From the NCBI GenBank assembly GCA_001953115.1, contig LSSL01000148.1, positions 9,860 through 60,921 of the forward strand: a stretch of DNA of 51,062 bases. Reading direction: 5' to 3'. Positions 35,484 to 49,200 of this stretch are shown in pieces. The position numbers and the translations under genes were made by a program. The DNA comes from Smittium mucronatum. Taxonomy: Eukaryota; Kickxellomycota; Harpellomycetes; Harpellales; Legeriomycetaceae. The notes beneath the pieces are model-generated. The model did no database searches, was not told the DNA's origin, and saw only the letters and a list, made by a program, of their open reading frames with translations. How positions within the stretch are numbered: position 1 is the stretch's first letter; each line of letters starts with the position of its first letter.

Positions 35484-38400
35484 GGTGTAGCGTTAATCAA
35501 AAAATATGAATTTAACTTTTATGTTGAAAAATTCTGTTAAAATTAATTATGATTTATAATTTGTGGAAGAATATTTTATAACCTCTAAATGGACTAATTT
35601 AGGTTAAAATAATGATGAAATATTAAAAATAATAAATATTTAATAATTTTAATGATATAAATTAGGAATTAGTATCAACAATATAATAAGTTATATTATA
35701 ATAAAAATAATGATTTTTTTTTATTTGCGAAATATAAATTTTAATTCTAATCTCAATTAAAAAAATAAAAATGAGTTTATTTATTTTTAGTTTCGATTTA
35801 ATTTTTTTTTACAATCATTAAATTGATTATTTTATTTTTATTTAATAGGCTATAAAATTTATTGAATTGATTATCAGATATAAAAATGAGACCAAATTTA
35901 TTTTTAAAATAACATTGCTAGGATCTGTTATGATGAAATATGAAGCTAATGAAATTCTATGTATTCTTTTGTTAGATGAAATATCCAAATCTCATTTTAT
36001 ACTTATATTTTAAATTGAATTTCAAAAAAATTCAATAATTAATAGAGATCCTTCTCCCGAAGTTTTTTTTTTTTATAAAAAACACAGATTATGATACACA
36101 GATAATTTTGTTAAATAATCTTCTTTAAATAATTATAAATAATTTAAAAATCATTAATTTTATATTTTTGGGTTAATTATAATCAAGCTAAATTATAAAT
36201 AATATAAAAATTTGAATTTTAAAGAGATTAGAGAGATCAAGAGAAAAAAATAAAAATTTTATAAGATTTTTTGAAAATCTTTTAAAATAAAAAAAATATA
36301 TAATATATCATACCTGATATTTAATTTTTAAAAATATTGAATTTATTTTTGAAATAACGATAATTATATAAAGAATTAAAATTATTTGTTCCAGAAATAA
36401 TAATAATAATAATAGCTTGAAATAACTCAATATAGTAATTAAAAATAATTACTATAATTTTGAGGTTCTATGTATATATCTAATATATTTAAATTATATT
36501 TTTAATTTATACTTTTTTAGTGAAATATTTCTTAATTATTATTAACGGCTCTTTAAAATTATCCAGGATATCTGAGGTTCTCTGAAAATTTTAATCTGAT
36601 AGTATTTTGTTGGGCTTTTTTTAATTTTCTTTTTTTAAGATTTTTCTGTAATGTTATATTTGAAGAATTAAATAAAAAATAGAGATTTATTGTAAGTTGA
36701 AGAGCAAAGGGGAAAGTAATAGTATTATTTTATTACTAAGATTTAGATATTTTGTTGATTTGATTTTTAAAAAAAATCAATTAAATGCAAAATAATTTTT
36801 ATTTGGATTTAATAAAAGTCTAATTGTGTTTTGACGTGTAGAAAAGTCTAAAATTGATTACTACCGGGTGTCTGAAATGATATTATAGGAATTTATACAG
36901 TTTTTAATAGATAATTTGCTAGATGATATTTGTTAAACTAGTTTAATCAGCCTTAAAATTTAGTAATAATTAAACCTATAATCAAAATTTAATTATATTT
37001 TTACCTTTTAATTCCATAAAATTACCATTTTTTAGCCAAAAATAATTATTTTTATCTTTATTAAACGTTTTCTTTTCTATACTGAAGCATAATTTTAAGC
37101 ATTCTTATGATAAAATTATTTTTATTGGTCACTAGAATTCTTTATTCTTTAAATTATCTCTTTGTAAAAAAAATATTTATTTAGACATTTATAAAATAAA
37201 TTAATAGATAAATTTTAATTTTTTCCAGGTATTTATTAAATGTATAAAAATAAATTTGGTCATGTTTTTCTGTTAAAAGCAATAAATAGTGAATAAATTT
37301 ATATAAAATACATTAAAAGATTGAAAATATAAAAAAAATCAATATATCTTTATCATATAAAAATCCTCTACAAATATCATTTACCCGGGTACTCAGCAGA
37401 TATAAATGGTGTATTATTTTTATTTAAATTGAAAAAAATAATAAAAAAAGTTTTAATAGACGTGAAAATTTAATTTAATCACACTTTAAACTTTTAAAAA
37501 GTCATTTTTTCGCTGTTTTTTATGATAATAACAGTTTTTTATTAATATTTTCTTCAGATTCGTGGAATTTGAAGGGAAAATATAATAATTATTCTTGAAT
37601 AATTATAGAAATCAATGTTATAAAAATTTATATAAGGAATTATTTTTGAAGTAAAATATATGTCTAGGTACTCTGAAATTATTATTTTTAATTATATATT
37701 TGATTTATCTTTATATCACTAATGATCTAAATTTTTGTTTCATATCACAAAAAATAATAATAATTCAAATAAAATAACATCATTTCTTTGGAATATTAAT
37801 ATGAATTTATGAGAAAAAAAAACTTTAGAATCAATTTAAAATTAAAAATATTTTAAATAAATTACTGATATCGAAAAAATAAAGACTTAATGTTTCATCA
37901 AAAATTTTAACAAAAAAAACTCGATTCGATTTTATAAAAATAAAGGATTGGTTTATATGGAATTTTTTTTGTTATTATAAAAAAAAATACATTTTTCTGT
38001 CTATAATAGAACAAAAAGAGAAGGAAATTACAGATTTTATAAGTTTAATTTGGTTAGGTTTAATAAATTGCCTAAGTAAATTTTTAATCACTTAGGACCG
38101 TTTTATTAAACACAATTTGGTAAAATGCAATAAAACCAATTAAAATCTACAAAGTGCGAATTCGTTTTCTAGAAATGATAAAAATTAAATATAAATCGAC
38201 ATTTTTTATTTTTACGAGATTTTTTAATTAATTATTAAGTATATTTAATGGATCATTTAACCAATAAATATGATTATAAAACTTCATAATTAATAATTAA
38301 CTTTTTTTATAAAGTATACATTTTTTTTACAAATTAAACCATTAATATTTTATAAAAAATTCTCGTATAAATATTAAAAAAAAAAGTCCTTATTATTCTC

Positions 38401-41400
38401 ACTATTTCAATTCAGAATAAGAAAATCATCTAAATTAATAATATTATTCCACCAAAAAAAAAAATAGAAAGAAAATTCTTTTAAAAAAAATTTTATCAAT
38501 ATAAATTACTTTTTATGATGATTTATCAAATAATCTTAAACGTTTATTGCAAAAAACTTCCATAATTCTTTTTTAAGTTAATTTTAATCCATAAAAATAA
38601 GATTGGCTCAAAAAAATACTAGAAAAACAAATAACAGTACTAAAAAGTGGATATCAGAAAGTATAAAATATATGAAAACTCACATCCAAAACATATTGTA
38701 AATTTTATTTAATATAAAATGGGTTTAAATATGTCGCATAAGTCTATATAGTAAATAATTCAAATTGAGATAGAGCATTTATTACGATTTCCGAGCTTAA
38801 ATATAATATATAGCTAATCATGTATAAAATTATCACGATTTTTTTTTAACAAATTAAAATAATTCATATGAAAAACAAGCTTTTGCAATTTTAATTATAG
38901 ATATTTTAATTTTGACGATATTGCTGAATATTTGTGAATTATAGTGGCAGAGAGAAAAACAGTTTTAAGATTAATAAATAAGAATCGTGAACTTTAAAAT
39001 ATAAATTGATCGCAACTAAATTCTAAGAGCTCAACTTTTGAGTTAATTTTAAAAAAATTTGCCATAAAAAAATAAATTAATCATAATGATATTAGTATTA
39101 ATTTTTAATTTAAAAAAAAATCTGTTTAATAAATAAAAAAAGAGATAAATGCAAAAATATTATAGATTTCGATGGTATTTATAAAAATAATAAATAAATA
39201 AAAATATTTTCAATTTCAAGAATATACGAAAAACAAGTTTTTATTGATAAATTTAAGAGTAACATAAGACAAAAATTTAAGATTCAATTTTATTTTGCTA
39301 ATAATTGATCTAAGTCATTTTGTAAATAAATAGCCAATTTATCCCTAAATTTTGATTAAATCTTTGAAATAAAATATACGGAGTCTATTTGATATTTTCA
39401 ATTCTATAGAAATTTATCTCAATAAACTATCTTCTTGGTCAAAAATAAACTATATGTTTTTCATGAATAAGCCGGGTGACTTTTAACTAAACAAGAAATT
39501 GTTTTTTATCCTTTTTTAAATTCTTTATTGCCCAAGAATAGAAAAATAATATTCAAATTGTTCAAATCTCTTAAAAATTAATGACTAAAACCAAGCAAAT
39601 TTAATCATTCAATACTACTTGACAGATATTTAGATAGTTGATCAACTATTGACTAATTTTTTTAATTTAAAATATTTAAATAATATAAAAATAAAACTTT
39701 TATAAGTCGATTATATCCATAGTTTTAAAGGTTGGATTATCATCCAAAATATAAATTTTTGCTCGTAATACACACAAAAAGTATAAAAAACGTTCATATT
39801 TTATTCAATAAACCGTATATCTCTTAAAAAAATTAATTTTTTAATTAAAATCAAATATTTGCAAAGATAATTCAAAATATGAATAATATCCAAAATTTCT
39901 TTTCAATCAAACAATCACTGTTAATATTAATAAAAAAATATATTGACATCATAATTAATATAAATTGTTATTTTTTCAAAATTATTTATCTTAAAAAAAA
40001 ATTCAAACACCAGACCTTATTAATAAGTAAATATCAGAATGCAGTGAGAAATTACTTCGAAGAATTGATTATTCATTTATAATGAATTAAAACTCTATAA
40101 TATAATTGAATGCATTTATTTAATCAGGGTAAATATGAACGGCTTATATCCATATTAATTTCATAAAAATTTATTCATATTGTATTTGAAAAGAATATTT
40201 TGTTGATTTTAGAAATAAAATCACTAGAGGATCATCATTAGAATTAACTCAGTAAAATATACACATGATTAGGGGAGAGTTATGCTAATCATAAGATTAT
40301 TACAAGGAAATTTTTTTTAAAAATTTATTCTAGAGAATTATAAATATCAGATACTCTCCATATGTTGTATAATAAAAATTCAAACTAAAAACAGGGATAC
40401 TTTGGCTATTTTTTACATATAATAACTTAGAAAAATGATTACAAAGACTAAAATTGGTATTATATTTTTATCTTATGAACACTCTTATTTTATCAGTCAA
40501 AACTCATTTCGTGTTTATTCGCTAAATTGGAAATCTGTTTAATTTTTTTGAAAATTTTTACAATATTTTGAAAATTTGACTATTTTTGATATATTTTTAA
40601 AAATCTTTATTATTTTTGCAATTACCTCATTAAAAAATTGAGTATTAAAAACATATTTTTTCAAAATAATAATTTCATTTAAATTTAGAGTTGAGTAAAT
40701 TCACATTATCACTTAATTATTCTTATTATTTTGCTGAAATTGACTTTTTATTAGTTTAAAAATAGAACTCCATATTATTTAAATATTCATATTCTTATTG
40801 GCTCTACTTATCTCAATGAAAAGCTAAAAATTTTCGTTATTTGGATTTAATATAGGATTTAAAATCTTCGTTGTTAATAGATTCAGACTAAAAATATTTT
40901 AAAACGAGTTTTAAAAGGAAAAAAATCGAAAAAATGCCTTAATGATTTCTAAATGGAGAGAAAAATATATACCTATCAATAATTTGGAAAAAAATAGCAA
41001 AAAACACAATAGAACAACATAAAGTACTTCTAAACAGGGTTTATTACATAATGAATATAAATTTCTAGTCTAATTAAAAGCTGTAAACAGAATTATAAAA
41101 ATAACTATTTTAAATATCTTATGGACAAATAAGGAATTTTTTTTTTTTTAATATCTTTTATAATGTCCTGAAATGTTTTTGAATGAAGCTCTGGAGTAAT
41201 TCGACCAATATCTGCTTCAAATATTATGATAAAATATCAATATAGAAACATAGAAATAATCTTATTGTCTCAAATAATAAAATAAACTTGATGAAAACAA
41301 AAAATTGACCTAAAGGAATTTCAGGACTTTTATATCTTTCATTGTCAAGAAAATACCTAAAAATATTTGATGACTTTACTCATTTGTAATAATTCTGAAT

Positions 41401-44400
41401 ATGAACAATTTGATAACTGATTTGCCCTTTTTATCTAATGAAATACGAAAAATATCTGTTGTTATTATGGTAAAATATATCACACAGAAAAAAAAAAGTT
41501 TAATTTTTTAACCTAATTAGAATTTTTAAATTGAAAAAAACACACTATAATCAATTGGATATAAAAATCGTATTTTTGAGGAATTTCTAAATAAATTTTT
41601 AAACAAATTTAAAGTTTTATAAATTATATTTTATTACTAATATTTTTGGTTACGTTTTTTTATAGAAAGTGTGAATTTATCACCGAAAATATGGAACTAA
41701 AAAAAATGGAAACAATATTGTAAAAAATTATGGAATATTCGACAGTAAAAAAACCCCACTAATTTTTAAATTTATATCATATAGTTATTTTTTTTTCTTA
41801 GCTTTGTATTTTTCAAATTAATAATTGCATTTAAATATCATCGATCTTATTTATTTAATGATTCATCTATATGATAAGTGGTTTACCGTCTAATTTAACG
41901 TAATAAGTAAAAAACGAAAATGTTTTAGCTATTAAACGGACTAATAAAAAAAAAAAAAATTAAGAAATTATATATCTCTACAATTCACCAAATGTATTTA
42001 TTTGAATTATTAATACTGATATTATCATTTTTAAATAGTATTAGTTAATAATATAAAATATGACTTTGAAGTTAAAAAATTAATTTATGTTTTTATAATT
42101 AAATATAAAAAATTTATCCAATTAGCTGATTCCCACGATTTTTATGATGAAAAATTATACATATATACAATATAATTTTGATTTATTTTCAATTTTAATT
42201 TTCATTGAATATATCTCGTAACTGCAAACAAAAAGGCTGTATTTTTTATTTCAGAATAAATTATAAAAATTGTAATTTTAAAACTTATACATAAATAATT
42301 ACATTTTTAAATAAAACATTAAAAGAAATAATTTTTTCTGAAAAAAAAATCAGGATCAAAATTTCTATAAAATCAATGAAAGTTTCGACAATAATTATCA
42401 ATTAATTATTAAGGTGCTATATGTATCACATAAATGCTTATATATTCCCATAATATTTATATGAAGCCAACAGAAAATATCAACTCTTAACTAAAATTGT
42501 ATTTATATTTTTAAAAAAATATGTATCTCTCACAAAAAATTATTAAGCTAAGATATCTGATAATATCAGATATGAAACATAAATAAAAAATAAACTTGAA
42601 TGGTACAAAATTAATTATAAAAATATATATTGTAATTTTTTTATTCTTAAGTTACCTGTAAAATTTTTATCAGATAAAAAATATATATATAATTTGGACT
42701 CTCAAGATCAATTTATTCTGAAATTTATTTATTTTTCTTATTAATTCTGCTATGAATATTTAATAACACTCTTATTATCTTATATATAATTTTAATCAAG
42801 ATATTTTTTTCTTAATTAAATATAATTTTAATCATAATTGAAATTATAATTAGGTTAAATATATATTACTATTTCAAGAACAAAAATAATATTCTTAAAC
42901 AATATTACATATTTATTAAAATAATTTTTTAAATGGAAACTGTGATGTCGCAAATTAAATTTGGTATGGATTTTTTTTTTATAAATAAAATAACATAATT
43001 TTTGTTTTCAGTTCATTTTTTTATTGGTTAATTTTCTAATTTCAGCAAAAGCTTTTATAAAATTTATACATATTAAATTATATTGCAATCTTTTTAAAAA
43101 AAACGCCAATTAAAACACCAATTAATAATGCCATTGATTATATACTATAAATTTCTTAGTAATTCAAAATGATTATAAATCTTTGAATATGCGACTTTTT
43201 GGAGAAAATTAAGCTGAAAAAAGTTCTTATTTGTATCTTATAACTATCTTATTCACATTCTGGTTTATTTTAAACTATAAAAATATGTTATATAAACCTT
43301 AGATAATTCAATTCAATTCAATGATATGTACTATTTGAAAAAACTCAAAAATAATTTTTTTTATACTATTTATAATTAAATATAAAAAAATTTTCCTGCA
43401 CGTTTAAGTTTTTAAACCTATTTCAATATATTTTTTTCTGTAATAAATTTAAAATAATTCTTCGACCAAACACAAAAATAAAAACTATATTATATCATAA
43501 AGTTTATTTATAATTTGGAAATACATAAGTTACTTTCTATTTTACCCACATTTTAGCCACCTAAATAATAAACTTAAGAATAAATGTGTTGTTATTCTTA
43601 GAAATTAAAAAAAAAATACATTTTATTAATTTAATTAATTAGCTACTACTTTTTCATCAAATATCACTTTAATAAATTGCATTTAATTAGTTTATTTATA
43701 GATTTGGTAATAAAATGTAGTTGGGAATAAAATACTGAGGTTAAAATAAAACTAATTTTTTTCTCAAAATTATTATAATATAAAAATTTTAAAAAAAACT
43801 TGGTTAAGCCCAAATATAAATTTTATATTTAAAAAAATTTTATAATAAAATTTAATTTTCAAAAAAAAACATCGAAAAAAAAATCTAACTTTAATAGAGA
43901 TTTCAGTAAATATATTAATTCTTATACCAATATTATAAATTAAAATTTATCCTTACATTCATGTCTATTTTTGATTAATTTATAAGTAAATTATTTTTAA
44001 AAATAACTTGTTTTAGATTTTTATTAGATAAAGATAAATTTTATCGCTTTTAACTTTCACGGATTATCTTTTTTACGGTTAAAAAATGATTAATATCAAT
44101 AAATTGAAATTGAAAAAAATAATAAAATGCTTAATTAATTATATTTCATATTTTCAGAAAAATTAAATTTGAACTCGACGAAACTTCTGGCTAGTTATAA
44201 AATGTTTTGAATATAAAATATATAGGTTTAAACGCATCTATAGTCTAATTTACATTATTCTAGGTTTGTTACTAAGTTTAAAACAACATGAAGTTTGCTA
44301 ATATTATAAATTTAATAAAAATTGAGAATAAAATTTAAAGAAAGTTAATAAATAATTAAGAGCAATATTTCCCGATATTTTTTAAAAAAAATTGAAAAAA

Positions 44401-45440
44401 ATTTAAAACTTTTATAATTCATCTGAAAATAGTAAATAATTGATAATTTTCCGATAATTAATACAATCCGACGGAATTAAGAGTCTTCTAGAACAAAAAT
44501 ATAGATTTTCATTTTTTTAATTTTGCGATTATAAAATATTGTTAATAGATTATTTTACAACAGAAAACTTCTAAATTAAATAAATTTGTTTAAATTTTAA
44601 TTATCTGGGATTTAATTTTGATTTCAAAAATTTTTTTTTTTTTAAATAAATAAATCAAAATAAATTCTATATTTGGAAAAAATAATTTACCGATTGCATA
44701 TTTGCTTAAAATGCTCAAATTCATAAAAATAGAATTGATTATAAATTGATCTATTTATAACATATTCATTTTTGTTTTTTAAGTTTTTATATCATTATAA
44801 ATAGTAAAAAATTTTACCTTTCGTCACAAAGGTGAAACTTAAATTTAAAACCCTTAAATTCAATTGATGTAAAATATAGACATAAAAGATTAAAATTTGG
44901 TTTCTTTTTTTACTTTTGTATATTTTAATATTAATTATATAAAAGAAAATAAATACTCGTAAAAAATACAAATATTTCATAATTTAAATAATGATTACCT
45001 TAATATACATATTTTTTAATTTTTTTTCGTTTTTAGAATGATATCGATATTTTTATATATAAAAAGTAGTTTCTTTTTATTGTTTAACTTTTGCATAAAA
45101 TAATTAAAAATAAAATAACATAATTTAAGATAATAATAATCTGTTTATTAATAAATTAAGGCGATTAGAATTATATATATAATGAATATAAATCAAATAG
45201 TTATAAAATTATAATCTGAAGTTTTATCCTTCTGATAACAGATATTTAAAAAAATCACTACTTTATTAGTATGTAGATATTTAATTTGGATCTACTCACA
45301 TTTTTTCAATATATTTTCCTTGTAAAAATTCATTTTGATATAAAATTTAGATAAAAATATCTCATTTTTTTGGTGTTTAATAAAACTAAAAGTGGATATG
45401 TAGAATTATTTCATAAACAGAAAAATGATACAATTTTTTC
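35484..45440. other. Long featureless AT-rich stretch
   Basis: About 10 kb without a gene, element or arm that I can recognise. An AAT run lies at 36396-36414 and a 9-bp-stem palindrome (ATATCTGAT/ATCAGATAT) at about 42551-42571. The open frames at 39879-40082 (plus) and 44795-44980 (minus) are I/K/N/Y/F-rich and look like chance. Any ancient element here has decayed beyond reading by eye. Confidence 0.5.
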
Positions 45441-45477
45441 CCCAAAATTTAATGAGCTTTTTATTATTTTAAAATAA

Positions 45478-45800
45478 AGTGGCAGAACGCTCACTTTCTT
45501 CCTAGATGGAGTTACGCTTTATTTATAACCTAAACACTTTATCACTCATAAATACTGTTTTTAGGCTCTTTATAAGTTAGCTATTTTAATTGTTTATTTC
45601 GTTTTATTTGAATTGGAAACTTTTTATATTTTTCTATTGTTATTTTACTGGTATTTTTCTAAGTAAATTTAAATTATATTCAGTAATTTTCATGTGCTGT
45701 AATCAAATGCCGAGAACCTAAGTTTATTATTAAAATTTCTTTAATCGTTTAGTGAAGACATTACTCAAATAAATTTTTGGTCTTTGTTATGCACGACCAT
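45478..45800 (+). other. Leader of copy B, shared with copy A
   Basis: Positions 45478-45530 (AAAGTGGCAGAACGCTCAC, then GATGGAGTTACGC) match the start of copy A. The middle is more diverged and AT-rich. Near 45750, TTTAGTGAAGACATTA matches the TTAGTGAAGGGATTA just upstream of the copy A start. Confidence 0.55.
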
Positions 45801-46170
45801 TATTTGTTCTATTCAGGTGTTTAACCCTATGTATTTGCCCCGGAAGTTGTTTCTTGAATGAAGGCGGTAACAGATAGAGATGTTGATATTACCGAATAGA
45901 TATCTACTGAATTTCCTGAGCTAGGCGATGAGTTAGGCCAATTGTTCAAATTGGCGGGAGAAATATTAATTAGGGTTATTTTATATTCGTTATTTGTACT
46001 TTCGCTAAGCTCCTGTTCCAACCCTCCGGTAATTTTCTTGACTGTTATTTGTTCCATCAGGCTTTAAAATTGCTTAGAGTTGTAGGTAAAGGGAAAAATT
46101 GACGAATTTTAAACATGCAGAACAAGAAAGCATTACCTGCCCCTAAATCTTTGATGTTAGAGTAAAAAAA
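45795..46170 (+). pseudogene. Unknown element protein, copy B (decayed)
   Basis: The plus strand encodes a homologue of copy A. HDHYLFYSGV, then a TAA, then PYVFAPEVVS and a TGA at 45855-45857 align with NHDLLDSDTYPYEFAREVCI and the TGA of copy A. After it, MKAVTDRDVDITE, FPELGDELGQLFKLAGE and SSCSNPPVIF align with EVAEDRD, VPTLGDDLD, LTGE and SSGPNLPVRF. The frame then runs to stops near 46070 and a K-rich tail. The minus-strand frame over 45827-46057 is open too, but the homology is on the plus strand, so I treat the minus frame as its shadow. Function is unknown; see copy A for the proposed class. Confidence 0.58.
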
Positions 46171-46229
46171 AAATTAAGTTTATGCAAATAGAGTTTCCCC
46201 GCTTTTAGCTACACGTCCTTAGTTTAGAA

Positions 46230-49200
46230 CAAAAGTTTTGTTCCATTTTAACTAATAAAAAGAAACCCTTCAAGAAAATAGACGTAAAATCTTAAAAATA
46301 TTGAAGGTTTTATAAATTTTAAAAAATATTTTTCTTGGGTGGAAGTGAGGATATACAAAATTATAATTTTATTTTATTCATAAAATTTACTAAATTAATT
46401 TTTAAAAATCAAAATTTTACTATACTTTTAAGTATAGTATTTTCATATGGGAGTTAATTATTAAAAAATTATCTTCACATTAAAATTTGCCATCGAAAAA
46501 TTCATCCATACTTTTTTAAAAATGTAAGTATTGCGGTTAATATAGTTAAATTTGAATATATAATAAAAAAAAAATTCATCTTTTACTGAAGACAGCAATT
46601 TTGTATTTCCATGAAAAAATCACTATGCTTTCCCATTGCTAATAATGATTAAAATTTAATAATTTTTAAATCAGAAAAAAAAAATTAAATAATAAATATT
46701 CGACAGTTATGTAAAAAAAATCTATTCAATTTTTTCTCTATTTGATTATAATATTAAAACCAATGAATTTTTTTGTACTACCAATTTATTTTCCTATATA
46801 AATATATGGAAAAAATTTAAAAATAGTACATTAATTTTATATTTTTGGTAGACAATTCTCTTTATGTTTTCAGTACTATTGCTCTATTATCATTTTAACT
46901 GTTTTTTTCACCATCTTACAGTTTCATCTACTGCTCAATTGGTTTAATTTATTATTTGAATATCACCAAATTAATCTACCTAAAATATTACAAATAACTA
47001 AATTAACCCATTTTTGAATACATCTATGGCTAAAATTGGCTAATTTAAAAATTTAATTAATATTTTATCGCATATTTAATTGGCCCTAAATATGATTGTT
47101 TCTAATAAGAGCTCATAAAAGAAATTACTCTCCAAAAATCAGAAACTTTGAATGAGATATTAAAGTACGTATATTTTAAATTTTAAGTAGCAAATTTTAA
47201 ATGCAGTCCGTATACTTGAATAGCACATATCTAATTTGATATAAGTATATAAATAAATTATGTATAAATGGTAAGAGTATTAATTTAAAATCAATTTGTT
47301 TTTAACTTTTATTATTTTAAGACTATGGCAAAGCAATTTTTTTTAATAATCATAATGATTTAATATGACATGAGAAAAAGATGTAAACATTGCACAATAT
47401 ATTTTTATAATTCTCAAGATATATCCTCTTCCTCCAAAATATATATTCAGGAACTAAATGATATAATTTTTTAATCTAGATGGTCGGAAAAAGTATACAA
47501 TAGTAAATAATAAAACCTAATCTGCAATATTTTTTAGTGTAAATACCCATTTTAATAGATTTTTTTGATTTATAGTAACTTTTGTATATATTTCTATCAT
47601 TATAAATAGAATCAATCCATTGTTCTAAATTAATGTCTAGTTTTTTATTTGATTTCCATTTGAAATTTATACATATAAATCTTATAATATATATGCATGT
47701 TTTTTTTGAAATTGTGTTTAAAAATAAGAATAAGATCATTTTTTATTACTAAAATTATAATTATATATTATTTCAAGGTTATTCTTCAAAATAAAAAAAT
47801 AAATGTGCACAGATTGCGCCTGTAAATATACCATTGAATCAAATAAGTTTTAAATATTATGGTAAATGGGTATCTATTCTTTTAAATATGGCTAATAGAA
47901 TCTAAAAGTGTTGCATTATACATAATATATGTGTATTTCTTTATCTTTGGGAAAAATATAAATCATAATTTAAAATTTTATATGATATGAACTCAAATCC
48001 GTTATATCTCTTAGGACTTATTTTAATCGCAGCAAAGTGCATTTATGGCATACTTTTAGCATTTTAAATAGGATATTTAGTGGCTAAAATAATCAAATTT
48101 TAATACATTACACTAAAAATGTGAATTTTGAAGGTCAATTTCTTTTAAGAGTTCTTATTGTAAGAAATTGGGTCATTTTCTTTAACGAAATATAAGAAAT
48201 AATATTAAACTTGTTTTTATTTTGAACAGTTGTGCTATTAGATGTATTCACGATCAGGTAGATTTAGCCGTTAAAAAAATTTATTTAGGTTAATTGGGTG
48301 TTTTTCAAATAAATAAGTATACCAAATGAGTAGTGGGTAAAGTTCTAAGGCGGTAAAAACAGTAAGTCAAATATTAATAGTCCAGAAGTCTATTCACCCT
48401 CTCTATTGCTAAAAAGATAATATTTGTAAAATTTTAATGAACCAATAGTTTCAGTACACGCATTGAATATTTCATCCAATGAAGAAATCCTCCCATAAGC
48501 ATAATTGACTTTTAGAAAATAGAAAATGGTATAAATAGGGAAACTTAGCCATTTTGGAATGGATAAGCTTTCAACTTGTCTTTTTCCCTATCTTTTATGT
48601 TTTTAACTAGAATATTATTTTACCTTTTATTATCCAGATTAATCCCATTAAACCTGATCCTTACAAAAATAAAAAAAATAAATGAAAAAATCAATCAGTT
48701 GTGATTTTGAAATGGAATAATATTTATAAAAAAAAACTGAAACCCCTATCAAATTTTTTAAAAGAAATATAATATTATAGAAGATATATATTTAAAATTT
48801 CGAAATTTGTATTCTTTATGAAAATTGAAATATTTTTAATTTAGAAGGAATTAATATAGATTTATTATTGCTCAGTATTAGACTTAAATAAATATATCAA
48901 TTTATAACATAATATAGAAATTGTTGTAATAAAGTATGATTAACGTATTAATTACCTGAAAAAAACTTATTTTCGAGTTATTTTAAATTTATTGGTCTAC
49001 GAAAACCTTCGATCGACTTGATTCGTTACAAGAGATTAATTAAACAAATTCTTATTTGCTTTAATGATTTTTGATTCCATTTAGAAAATAGTGAGTATTA
49101 AAATCAAAAATTATCTACTGTTAATTACCCACGGTTTTTATTTAAAATCTAGGCTTTAAAAATTAACTCGGTTATTATGAAACATCTACTTTTTATGAAA

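Noticed and set aside
39879..40082. Open plus-strand frame of 67 codons
   Set aside because: Its I/N/K/F/L composition is what chance gives in such AT-rich DNA, and it shows no motif.
45827..46057. Open minus-strand frame of 76 codons
   Set aside because: The protein similarity to copy A lies on the plus strand. The minus frame appears open because the relic is less AT-rich.
47476..47739. Open minus-strand frame of 87 codons
   Set aside because: Composition is only slightly better than chance, with no motif or repeat support. Noted in the flanking region entry.
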